Positions 1-10,281 of a stretch of 64,000 nt of DNA are shown piece by piece. The stretch is from Eutypella sp. D-1 (Eukaryota > Ascomycota > Sordariomycetes > Xylariales > Diatrypaceae), in NCBI GenBank assembly GCA_023313575.1, contig JAJTTP010000028.1, forward strand, positions 62,001 to 126,000, given 5' to 3'. The notes beneath the pieces are model-generated. The model searched no databases and was not told the origin of the DNA. It was given only the letters and a program-made list of their open reading frames with translations. The position numbers and the translations under genes were made by a program. How positions within the stretch are numbered: position 1 is the first letter of the stretch; every line of letters begins with the position of its first letter.

Positions 1-1790
1 GCTATTAAAATATTATGCCACGGCTAATATAACTACATATTATAAAAAATTTTATACAATTTTATTAACTGTTTAATATTAAATTTTACGATTTTTTTTT
101 AATATTTTAACTATATATTTATTTATTTAAAATTACTTTTTAAATTCTTTTCCTTTTTTTTTACATTTTCTTACGCCGCCGCCGCCTTTACCGCCGCCGC
201 CTTAACCCGGGTTACCTTCCCGTTAACTATCGATTTAACAGTTTTTTTTATTTTTTTTTTACCGCTATTTATTTATTTTTTTTAAAATCTTTTTCGGCTT
301 TATAATATATATTTTTTAATTATTTATCGTTAAATAGCTCCCGCGTAAAGTTTAACGGCTAAATATTTTTTTATATTTATTATAACTTTTTAAATATATT
401 ATTTACGCTATACTCCTTTAAAAACAATTAATAAAACGTTAATATCGTTATTATAATAAACTTTTAAAGCTATTTATTTACCGTTTTACTAACTTAACCT
501 TTTTATTATTAATTTTTATTTTATTAAATTCTTTTTTAAAAAACGTTTTAAAAAGGCTTAATAAAATTAAAATTTAACAAATTAATTAATTAAAATAAAC
601 GTTTAATTTTAACCTTTTTTTTAAACTTATCGAATTTATTAAATACAATATAATAAAGCGTTATCGTTTTAAATAATAAATCGTATTTTAAAATAATCTT
701 TTTTATTTAATTAATAAATAAAATAAATAAAAGCTTTATAATTTTTTTACGATATCGAATTTAATCGATCCCGGTTTTTTTTTTCCTTTTACCGTAATTA
801 TTTACCGGTATTTTTATTAAATCGTTATTAAAGCTTTTTTTTAACTTTTTTTATTTAAATTTAGTTTTTTAAAATACCGTTTTAAATTTTTATTATTATT
901 TAAATATATAACGCCGTTATTTTTTTAGTTTTTAAAAGCTATATATATAAAAAGCTAACGCGATAATAAAAAAAAACTTTTTTAAAATATAATTTTTTAA
1001 CGGCCTTTTTATTTTAAACGGGTATAACAATAATAATAACGTTTACTTTTTATCGATTTAAATTATATTAACGTTTTATTACTTTAAATAATTAAAAAAA
1101 AATATATAACTATTTTTTAACATTTAAATATTATCGCTATCGCCTTTTTTAAAAAAAATTATTTAATCCCGGTTTTGTTAATTATTTAATAAACTGTAAT
1201 CTTTTATTTATAAAAATTTTTAAAACGGATCTCCGGAAAATCGTATCGGCCGAAGCTTTATTTTTATTATATTTATTAACGATTTTTTCCGTTAATTACT
1301 TTTTTAATAAATTATTTTAAATAATAATAATTAAAACCTTTTTTTTATCGACGCCGTGATTTTAAGCAGCCGCTTTAATCGTGGTTTAAATTTAACGTAT
1401 TAATTTTAAATTAATTAACTATTAACGTAATTACGTTTTTTAATTATATGCCGTAATTAAGTAAAACCCGATTTATTATAACCGGTAAATGTTTAAATTT
1501 TTTTATATAAGTACTTTACGGTAAAAAAAGTTAAAGCTTAAACCCGGCGGGCGTTATTTTTTAATTTAAAAGTTATAACTTATAAAATCGCTTTATTATC
1601 GTAAATATAAAATAATAACTAATTAAATTATAATAAAATCTTTTTATAAATATTAAAATATACTTAAATCAATAAGTTATAAAATATTAAAATACTTTAA
1701 TATTAAAATACGGTTTATAATATTAATAACGTTAAAAAAACCGATCCTTACTAGCCTTTTATTAAAAAGAGGCCATTAACTTTTAGCCGT
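1..1790. repeat. AT-rich RIP-degraded repeat, type not identified
   Basis: This stretch is extremely rich in TTTA/TATT/TTAA words. Scattered G+C remains mainly at CpG-like GCC, CCG and CGG islands (for example the run of GCC triplets near 175-205). Stops occur in every frame and no open frame of useful length exists. The composition matches the transposon tract at 33-64 kb, so I infer a RIP-mutated repeat, but I could not read a domain that names its type. Confidence 0.6.
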
Positions 1791-2462
1791 TACCTTCGTA
1801 AGTATATAATAATCGTTACAAATCTCAAGGGTATTTTCAGTTAGCGCACTCCACCAGCCCACTACCTAGGTACCTAGGATGGCAAAAGGATTTAATATAT
1901 ATTCCCATATGAATTATATAAAAAGTGACACGTCGGGTATTTCTGTACACCACTACCTAGGTGTAGGTACCTAGGTACGCAGCCATATTAAGGGTCATGT
2001 ATAAGCCAATACAAATTGTATAAGAGTGTACATACGTTAGGTTCTAACCAGTGTCGGGAATTAGTGGGTGGGTGGTGTGCGCTAACTTTAGATACCCCTG
2101 AGATTTGTACCCCTGAGACGAGACATCTTGGACTTATAGCGACCTAAAGCAGAAAGTCAGTCAATCAGTCAACCAGTCAGCCAAGCCAGCCTTTCTTCCT
2201 TTCTTTTATGCCGCCACCATATGCATCCTCGAGGTTACAGCTTGCAAGGGATGTGATAAATATACGTCGCAGGCGCCATGTTACACGCGCTATGTTACAA
2301 ACAACTTCACATCCTGACCAATCCCTTGATTGCTGCCTAACAAGCATGTCCCGACATTCTGGCCCATGGCCCATGGCCCATGACCCCATTAACCCCTCCC
2401 TCCCTCTCTGCCTTCGCTCTTGCCTTCACTCTTGTCTTAAAGACATAGATAGCTAGCCAGTC
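1790..2462. promoter_or_regulatory. Edge of AT-rich tract and 5' region of the DUF7924-type gene
   Basis: Composition changes from RIP-like to normal near 1790. Palindromic CCTAGGTACCTAGG-like words occur at about 1865-1880 and again at about 1953-1976. A CAGTCA-rich stretch lies at 2155-2190 and a tandem GGCCCAT repeat at 2361-2383. A strongly pyrimidine-rich run (CCCCTCCCTCCCTCTCTGCC-like, about 2388-2437) sits just before the ATG at 2463, as is common in filamentous-fungal promoters. No TATA element or transcription-factor site can be assigned with confidence. Confidence 0.4.
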
Positions 2463-4067
2463 ATGGTGATGCCGCAGAATCAGAAAAGACGGCACGCGGA
2501 CGACTCCTCGCAAGCCAATCACCCGAGCAAAAAGGGCGAGGAGGGCGAAAACTGCAAGTCGAGAGGTCATCATCAGTATTCTTCGAATTTCTCACCAAAC
2601 TTTTGGGATAACCTATCCAAGGTTTGGCTCACGTCTCCCGCCCTGCGAGAACTCGATCGGCGAAACGGCATTCAACCGCCCATAGAGCCCCCAGCATCGG
2701 ATCAAGTATATTCGAAGGACCTTATTCGGTTTGCCAGACACGGTGGTCCTGATCTCCGGCATCTTCGAGGGGTAAAACTTGAACTTGAAACTTGAAACTT
2801 TACCTGCCATCAACTAACATGGTCTACCTAGTGTCCAGAGCCAGAGCCAGAGCCAAGACTTAACACAACAGCTTCTAACCGATCTTCGAAACACTCTAGA
2901 TCCAGCGGAAATACGCAGAAGACCGACGCAACGAGCTTCCCTCCAAGCAGAGGAAAGTCATCTACATCCTCTCGCGGCCTCGAATTCGGACAACATTTAC
3001 ACGATCATGGCATTTACCTTAATGGTCGCAGGTCTAAAAAACCTCAGAACATACAGGAAATTCATAACGAATTGTCAAAGCCTCGCCCATCGTTGTCGCC
3101 CTCTCGTTTCTCTGAAGAGGCTTTCGAAGAGTTCAAAGTGAAGAATGAAGATGCGGTCTTGAAGAATGATCTAATGAGTGTGATTGTGCCGGAGCTGTGC
3201 GGCAATGCCGTCATTCCATCCAAGAAAAATATCTTGTACGCCGAGCTCAAACCCATCACGAACGAAAATTCAACTAAGCCTAAGCCTGATCTCTTTGATG
3301 GGTCTCATTTACAGGACATCAACCAGTTGGTTCGAGACGACATATATCCGTTGATTATCCCAACAAAACACCCAACCGTACCAGTGGCACCCAACATGTT
3401 CCTGGAAGCTAAGAGTGAGAGTGGGAATGCAGCTGTTATGAGACGACAGGCCTGCTACGACGGAGCCTACGGGGCTCGCGCCATGCATACCCTACAGAAT
3501 TACGGCGAGGAGCCGGTTTACGACAACAATGCCTACACGTTCAGTTCGACTTACCACAATGGTCAACTCACGCTATACTCCCACCATCCCACCGCACCAG
3601 CCACTCCTGGGGGGCGGCCGGAGTACCACATGACTCAGCTCCGAGTACTCACTATCACTCGCTCACCTAAGGCTTTTGTCGAAGGGGTTACTGCATTCAG
3701 AAATGCGAGAGACCTAGCGGGACGGTACCGAGACAACTTTATCACGGCCGCCAACACTCGCGCAATGCAATCCAATATCCCCACCAGTCACGCGAACCCC
3801 CATGATCTTCATTTAGAGGAGGATCCAGGTCAAGCCTCTGTAGCGCTGGATTACGGCGCCACGTCGACGAGTTTCGCGACAACTAGCCACAGCACAGACC
3901 CGACCAGCTCTAAACGTTCCAGGCAGTCACATAGCCCGCCGTCGAAGTCTGCAGACAGTCATTTGGATAAGAGCCGGACGCGTCCCAGCATAAGCCGGCG
4001 TGGCCAAGAGGCAATGGTTGACACGGGATCGGGGGAAGGGGAAGGGGAAGTAAGTAAGTCGCACTAG
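2463..4067 (+). CDS. Uncharacterised fungal protein, DUF7924-type, two exons
   Basis: Exons 2463-2771 and 2832-4067 join in frame around a 60-bp intron (2772-2831; GTAAAA donor, ACTAAC branch site, CTAG acceptor), giving 514 residues. The N-terminus is basic and low-complexity. The conserved core starts near residue 180 (ELSKPRPSLSPSRF). It includes PDLFDG (Asp about 256) and NMFLEAKS (Glu-x-Lys about 295-297), then RRQACYDGAYGARAMHTLQ and EPVYDNNAYTFSSTYH. This layout matches the fungal family I know as DUF7924, and the D...ExK spacing suggests a PD-(D/E)XK-like fold; that last point is inference. The C-terminus is Ser-rich and disordered. A second ATG two codons in could also be the start. 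The function is unknown. The gene appears intact although it lies between RIP-mutated and decayed repeats. Confidence 0.82.
2772..2831 (+). other. Intron in the DUF7924-type gene
   Basis: The donor is GTAAAACTTG, the branch-like site CAACTAAC lies near 2811-2818 and the acceptor is TACCTAG. Removing these 60 bases joins two phase-0 exons into one open frame with conserved family motifs downstream, so the intron is well supported. Confidence 0.8.
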
Positions 4068-5733
4068 GTAACCACATATCGGCGGAAAGGAAGACTTTGC
4101 TTCCAGCATCCAGAAGGTTAAGAGGTTCAGACTGAAAAAAAAAAAAGATTGGGTCGGACAAGTCATAAGTGGAAGTCCATGCTTTTATTACCAGAGTCCT
4201 AGATGCCAACAGGTTTGCTGGACAACCAACTTGGCGTAAGGGACGAATGGCAGTTCGCACTGGTATTGTTCTTTTAGTATTACTGTCATAAGCCTGTACC
4301 ACTTTTAACCCCTTTGGTACATATTTGGGAATTGATTGCAAGCCAACTGATTCAACCAACCGGCGCTCAGGATTACCTGGCGATGGTTGGGCATTTATGC
4401 CTATTTGACCTGAATGTCTAATGGTCGCTGAACTCTGTTATCCAAAATCCGCGCTGTCCGACCGGGACGTCGACAGTCGCAAGCAGCTGCGGATACAGTG
4501 GACGTCTTAGGACATTCGCTGAAAACTTTACAAAGAGCAACGATCTGCCTTATTCCTCCATCTGCATAATATGCAAACCTCCCTTGGTCATGCCCAGGTA
4601 GTCTCGATAGTTGTATCGGCGCGACGACTGGGCTAATGGGACCATCTGGGATCACCAGCTGTCTGAGTCGAACCTGGTAAAGTGCTTCCAGGACTGGTAC
4701 AAGGCCAGCATGTCTCTGACCTAGTACAGTTGCGAGGGACCTCGGAGGACGACCTTCCCACGCCTGAAGATGGCCCTCCTGGCGTTGATTCATGGTAAAT
4801 AGTGGAGTGGTTCGTGGTCGGTCCGGGATATAAGTACAGAGATAAGGGTAATGCTGCTGCCGCGTTTAATCACGAGCCCGTACGACGGAGAGGCTCCGGT
4901 GCGGGCGGAATCCAGCACGTAGTGGGCCTGGACTTGAAAAGCTACGTCTACAGGTAGCTAGCTATATTCTTCTCCGGACATCCAGGCCTCTTAGCTACCA
5001 CTGATCCCCATCCAGTCTAACCCTGGCATACAATCGTAGGCATTCCCTTGCAACCCCTACAGGTTCAATCTAAAGGTGAAAACTGTAATCTGATCCAACC
5101 TTTCACTAGTGATATCGTGTTTTCATAAGTAGGATTACATGGCCGCTTTTATGGCGACTTCCGCCTTACCAGCCGAGTCGACGAGCAGGTTCAGCAGCGA
5201 AGGAGTACGGTTGATCTGCTCCGTAAGCGCACACGCCTTTTAATAAGCGACAGAAACTTGCTCTCAGGCGCTTACAGATACAAACTTGCGGGAGATATCA
5301 TGGCCGCCAAATTGCTTCGTTAGCTAGCATGGCATAAGGACGATATTTTTAAGACTGGTGTTTGCCAGACCTAGCCCTTCTGACATCCCGAGACGGCTCG
5401 TGTGGGATAGTGTAAGATAGAAGGGGCCCTATAACAGCTCGACTCTCATACATCCTCGACACCGGTCCAGTGTAGGTATAAGGTGTGGTTTTCCCTCCCG
5501 ATCAGTCTCGCTGGGGTATAGTATGAACGAGAATGTGCAGATATGGAAGGAAATAGCATCGGTATCGGATAGTATGGCTTAATAGACTAGAGATTGAAGC
5601 CAGAGAATGTGTTTATAAGATACGGCGGTCGATGTGGATGGCTTGGTTGACTTGAGAATTTGGGGTGGTGGGACGAGCGTATGTGATATCTGTTAGCAAC
5701 GACGGTGGTGCCGACGCGGGAGACGGGGCTCTG
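4068..5733. other. No supported gene; decayed sequence
   Basis: Only short frames occur. Minus-strand stretches at about 4140-4359 and 4401-4793 are open (the first contains VGCPANLLASRTLVIKAW), but I recognise neither and both lack a supported gene model. The stretch leads into retroelement remnants. I see no RIP-like AT bias here. Confidence 0.4.
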
Positions 5734-5979
5734 TTAGAGGACGCGACTGATTTGGACGTAGACGTCTTGGTAAGGGACGGCGGCGCCGGCGTGGGCGATT
5801 TCCTGTGATGAGATTGCTGCGGTGGCAGGGCTGCCGTGGAAAATGAGATGCGCTATGGTGAATTCCAGAGATGCAATACGGTTGTTAAGGTCTTCGATGG
5901 TAAGGACTGCCGACTCAAGATCAGCATCGACTTCGCTGCCGCCGACGCTAAAATAAGGTACGTCGCTAAACACGTACAC
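5734..5979 (-). pseudogene. Possible retroelement Gag fragment
   Basis: An 81-codon open stretch contains a helical segment (VLTIEDLNNRIASLEFTIAH). It lies a few hundred bases from clear Ty3/gypsy reverse-transcriptase pieces. The assignment to a Gag-type coiled coil is inference from context; the fragment has no diagnostic motif. Confidence 0.25.
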
Positions 5980-6086
5980 GCCTTATATTCGACGTTGGGA
6001 ATGAGGCCTATCTTAAGTTGCACTACGGAATAATCTCCCAGGGAAGCCTCCGAGGGAGTAGTTGCAGCAACGTCTTGGCCTTACCG

Positions 6087-6368
6087 TCATCCGTCGCGTC
6101 GGTCACCAAGGAACCATGGGACGTATCGTCGTAGCCAGGTGGTCATACCAAGATAGGTTTCGAGGTTGCCTAAGTTGTCCGGCATCTGTAACCTTCTCAA
6201 GGCTTCGATCTTGTCGTCGTCTGTAATGGCTTTGGGTAACGCCACCGCTATCCTTGAGGCCTTCATGACTGAAGAAATCCCATTAACTGACAACATCCTC
6301 GCTGCCCTCGTCGACGAGAACGCCACGATCGGGGACGTTTGGACCGCCATACTATAAGACCAACACAT
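6087..6368 (-). pseudogene. Ty3/gypsy reverse transcriptase fragment, C-terminal part
   Basis: The minus-strand frame contains KIEALRRLQMPDNLGNLETY followed by LGMTTWLRRYVPWF. This is the segment just after the RT palm of Ty3/gypsy elements (consensus-like K-a-I-x-x-l-x-x-P...L-x-x-yLGl-x-x-yLRryI). The N-terminal part of the domain is absent upstream on the same strand, and no complete polyprotein surrounds it, so it is a relic. Confidence 0.65.
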
Positions 6369-6573
6369 TTAAGATACAGACGCCTCACCACCAAAATCCC
6401 TACATAAAGCCAAACGAGGACCAACTAAGCCAAAGGACCCCAGATCAAGTCGCGACACGGAGTCACAATCTCATACAAGGACTCCATCTTGGCTGACGCC
6501 ATCAACCACCTTATGAAATATAAGATATGAGAAGACAAAAGCATTATAAGATGCGAGTAGACCTTATCGAGGG

Positions 6574-6834
6574 ATGGCAACACCAGCAGGTCCGCACACG
6601 CCCATATCGTCTTGGGATAGAAGATCGCGAATTCCTCGACAAGACCTTCGGTGCCTGCACGATAAAGGTCGCCTGGAGTGGTTGACTGAATCCGCTCCCT
6701 TTAGTTGCCCCGTCTTTGTCGTCTGCAGGACAGCAGATGGCATCCGTAAAGGCCGCGTGGTTATCGGCCTTCGAGCACTAAACGACATCACCGTCCCTGA
6801 TATTTACCCAATGCCATCGCAGGGGATGTACACA
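6574..6834 (+). pseudogene. Ty3/gypsy reverse transcriptase fragment, N-terminal part
   Basis: The plus-strand frame contains DKGRLEWLTESAPFSCPVFV, then GRVVIGLRALNDITVPDIYP and MPSQ. This matches the first RT blocks of Ty3/gypsy polyproteins (I-x-x-S-x-sPf-s-pvffV...R-x-v-D-x-R-x-LN-x-x-T-x-x-d-x-YPmP). The catalytic YxDD block does not follow; the frame ends soon after. It lies divergently beside the minus-strand C-terminal RT fragment at 6087-6368, so the element has been rearranged or two relics abut. Confidence 0.65.
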
Positions 6835-9804
6835 TGGTGTGTTTCTCCCCCGGTAGTCACTATTTACCATCTATATCAGTAGATCACACTTTAACCACTT
6901 AGCGTAACGTGTTGATGTCGACCTTGGTTTCCTGGCAGGGAAGATATAAAAGCCAAGGCGCATGCTTAGGCCGAGTGTAAGTTATTAGGCCGATCCTTGG
7001 CTATGTGGGAATAAGGAAGTGAGATGATAGAGTACCGGACTTTGAAGGCAGTGCCCGAGTCCTCTCGGGACCGGACACTGTGTTCTATATATTGTTCTTC
7101 CTCCGGTCCGGATGGTCGGTGCCTGTCTATCGGCGGAGACGCATTCCAAATACTAGTTCAAGGCTCCCGGCCCTCGCCCCTCTCTCCTCATTCTCATTCA
7201 TCAAGCCAGCGGTCCCCACAGACGAAACCGACCATTCGTTACGACTTAGAGCAGCAATAGATAAGAAGATGGAAGCTTGCAGGGAGAAGAAGAACGAGAC
7301 CCGGATGCGGAGTCAGTATGGGTAGCTATAGTCTTAATTGAAGAATACAAAGGATCGAAACGTCGGGAAAAGCCTGCGACGTTCGGCCACCATCCAGGAC
7401 GCCCGCGTATATAACAACGGCGCCTGGGATAAATTTAAGTCAGACGGTGGGCGGCGACCCAACCAGAGGATGTTACCAGATTATTGTGGCAAATGGTCTT
7501 AATTACTATGGTCTCGAAAAAAGAGAAAGGTGTCCGGAGGGCTACACTAGGAGACGTTTATGTATGGATGTCTGAGTGGTGGACCCCACCATCTCTAACG
7601 TTGACGTCCTCGTACACCTTCACGAGGACCGGCTGCATGAGCGTCTCGATACCGCCGACCTGCTGCGACATATTGACATGCCCCGATGAAACTCGGTCAT
7701 TTAATTAATGTGGCCCGAGGCTTTAAGTCCGATAGGATGCAGGGTGGCGCTGGAAAAGGAGAGGCGGGATTAAGTCCCGACTGGTAAGCACGGATACCGG
7801 ATAAGGATTTTTAATGTATTTTACAACGTCTTGGTTGGGTGGGCTTCAATGCTTAGCTATAGCCGTTTAATAGGGGCCAGGTTGTGAAGATGCCAGATAT
7901 CTACTATAAATTATAGATAACGTCATTACCAAGGCGGTTATTGCACCAGTTTTCGGCGTCTCCCTTCAAGCTTTTACAGAAGATCAAAACCTGTATCTTC
8001 CTCTTCTTTTCCTCATTCTTATTGTTAATTCTCGCCTTGATGTAAATCTCCATATAGTTAAGATATTCCGTAGGGTCTTTGCTTCGCTTTTCTTCAAACT
8101 ACGGATGGTCCAGCATAGCTTTGACAATCCGGGATAGTCTGGGATCACTCCGTACTGGGGATGACTTGACGAATCCCTTATTATCCTCTCGAGTCGTGAC
8201 TGTGTACAGGTTTTAGATCGTCTATGACTAGGGCTACACGGCTCACTCTCGGGCTCACTTAATGAAGCCCCGTTACTTGATATCAGGTATACACTCAGCC
8301 TCGGCAGCTGCTTAATCACCTTGTTTATTATATGATCTGACGGCACGGGGAATTCATTTAAGCTGCCGTGGCAATGGCGAACACAAGTAACATCACTTAC
8401 TAAATCGTAATAAGAAGAGGAAACCCCGACCGTGGTCAGGTAAGTCAACAGGTAGGTAGACATCGTAACAGACAGACAGACAGACAGACATACTTCAGGG
8501 CTCGGTTGAACTTAAGTATAGATGAGCTCGTCTCGGCTTGCCCCCGGTAAGGTGAGAGCCCGGGTGGTAAGGTGTGGTAAACAGGATCTCCGGCCTGTTC
8601 TTTAGTACAAGACAACATTTTGCCATTATTCCAGCTTTTGCTAAATCTCTTTGGTTTTGATTTCGACCATCGTCTTCTCGCTTGATTTGCCGGTCTCAAA
8701 TTCCTTATCGTCCCAGCGTCCGACAGAGTTACCCCGGCATGCTATCGAGCCTAGGCTGACGTCAACAACTTCACGTACAAGACGGCCGTATCCTTACCAC
8801 GGCGCGTCCTTACCGCGACGCCGACTAAGATACCGAAGACGATCCGCTTTCAGCAAACTTCGCCTTGATAAGAAGGCGAAGAGCTATCGCATCGCCGTCT
8901 TGCAACCACCCAAACCCATACCAGACCTGGAGAACGAGCTACAGACATCTATCAACAATCGCATCTTGAACCGTCGCCTGCACGCCCCTCCTCTGCGACC
9001 TTTGCCGCCCAATCCACGGGGTCATCCGCTCCGTCTACTGTCCTTAAGGTCTCTTAACCCGTCGCCCCCACGAAATCAGTTGCTGCCAGCCTTGTCCCCA
9101 CCACCAACGTCTAAGATAAGACTTCTGCCCCCGTCCCGAGAGATGCCATTACGTCCTCGCAATGATGAATGCCGTCCTTTTCAAAGATAACCCAGCGTGC
9201 TGCGTGAACAAAAGAAAGAGTAAATTAGTGTCGATGTCGTTTGTCAGTAGGTGTCTTAGTCGTCGGGGCGGTCTTTCGAACGACGGATGTCAACGGACCC
9301 GGTGGCGAAGATGCCAGGCTACGAAGGTCGTGTCTGGGAGCCCACGGTGGTAGTTTGCCATGAGTCTGAACGTGGTTGACAAAGTCGTTAAAGGCTTTTA
9401 TAAGACGGTCGTCGCGTGCCTCGATACGGACTGTTAGAAGTTGGTGTTTTGGAGATCGTTGGCTTTCTTTGTAAGGACACCGAAGATAGTGCGGGTCTGG
9501 CGGTTTACTTGTCGTAGTCGTTCTTTAATATCCCTCGCGTCCATTCGACCATAAAGACGATTTCACAAGCGCAAAGCGGCCAACTAACGACAGCTAAAAA
9601 GCCCGGAGAATAACATGTGAAAAGCTAGGCGTCGAGAAAATCTCAGATTATATACGCTGTCTCTCCGAGCCACCCTATAGGACGACACTGCAGTCCGACG
9701 TCATTAACGGAGCTGTCTACACGTGGAAGGCTGACGGCATCCCTGTAGGCCTCCTTGCAGTGGTAAGATTGACTGCACATACTGTATTAAAATGAATTAG
9801 CTAA
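6835..9804. other. Decayed retroelement-like sequence with no intact gene
   Basis: The stretch holds many short frames on both strands and no convincing gene. A minus-strand piece near 7900-7985 reads like a Gag segment (ENWCNNRL), and 7984-8463 is open on the minus strand without known motifs. A plus-strand Pro/Arg-rich frame lies at 8651-9190. A CAGA microsatellite is at about 8467-8490. The mixed strands and broken frames suggest several overlapping old insertions that were not RIP-mutated. Confidence 0.35.
8467..8490. repeat. (CAGA)n microsatellite
   Basis: About five to six perfect tandem CAGA/GACA units are directly visible, starting just after the CATCGTAA word at 8461-8468. Confidence 0.85.
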
Positions 9805-10281
9805 GTGGCCGCTAGTTATTTCGGTACTTACTGTGGGCGAGTTCACGACGAGCAGGATGATGACGACGCAGGCGATGACGATGATTCAGATGGTGACGAA
9901 GACGAAGTCATCCCCCCGCGTCTTCCTAACGAAGACAGTAGCAGAGACAGCACTCGAGCCCGGTTTAAGGCTGGGCCAACTTTTCTTCCCAAGACACGTG
10001 GCCAACGACGGGCCAGGCGGAACGACGACGTCATCCTCGTCCGCCGAAAACACAAGAAGAAGAACACTGTCACCAGATATCAGGAAGCTGCCCTCGATAA
10101 CGACGACGGCCTTCGTCGAGGTAGCAGGATAAAGTCGGTACCTGCCGACCTAGACTATAAACCACCAGTTTCTCAACCAGCAGATCACGACCTGGGCTCC
10201 TTTATCGATATCCCGCTTGACCAGAACCACTGGGTTCGCCGTCACTTTATTGATAACCATGACAAGGACGTTATGCAGTAA
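9805..10281 (+). pseudogene. Open frame for an acidic then basic protein segment, unrecognised
   Basis: A 158-codon frame without an ATG (first codon taken as GTG). It begins with an Asp-rich run (DEQDDDDAGDDDDSDGDEDE), then a basic segment (RRKHKKKN) and a more globular-looking end (LGSFIDIPLDQNHWVRRHF). I do not recognise it. It lies among retroelement relics and may be a Gag or linker part of one, or an exon piece of a lost gene. Confidence 0.25.
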
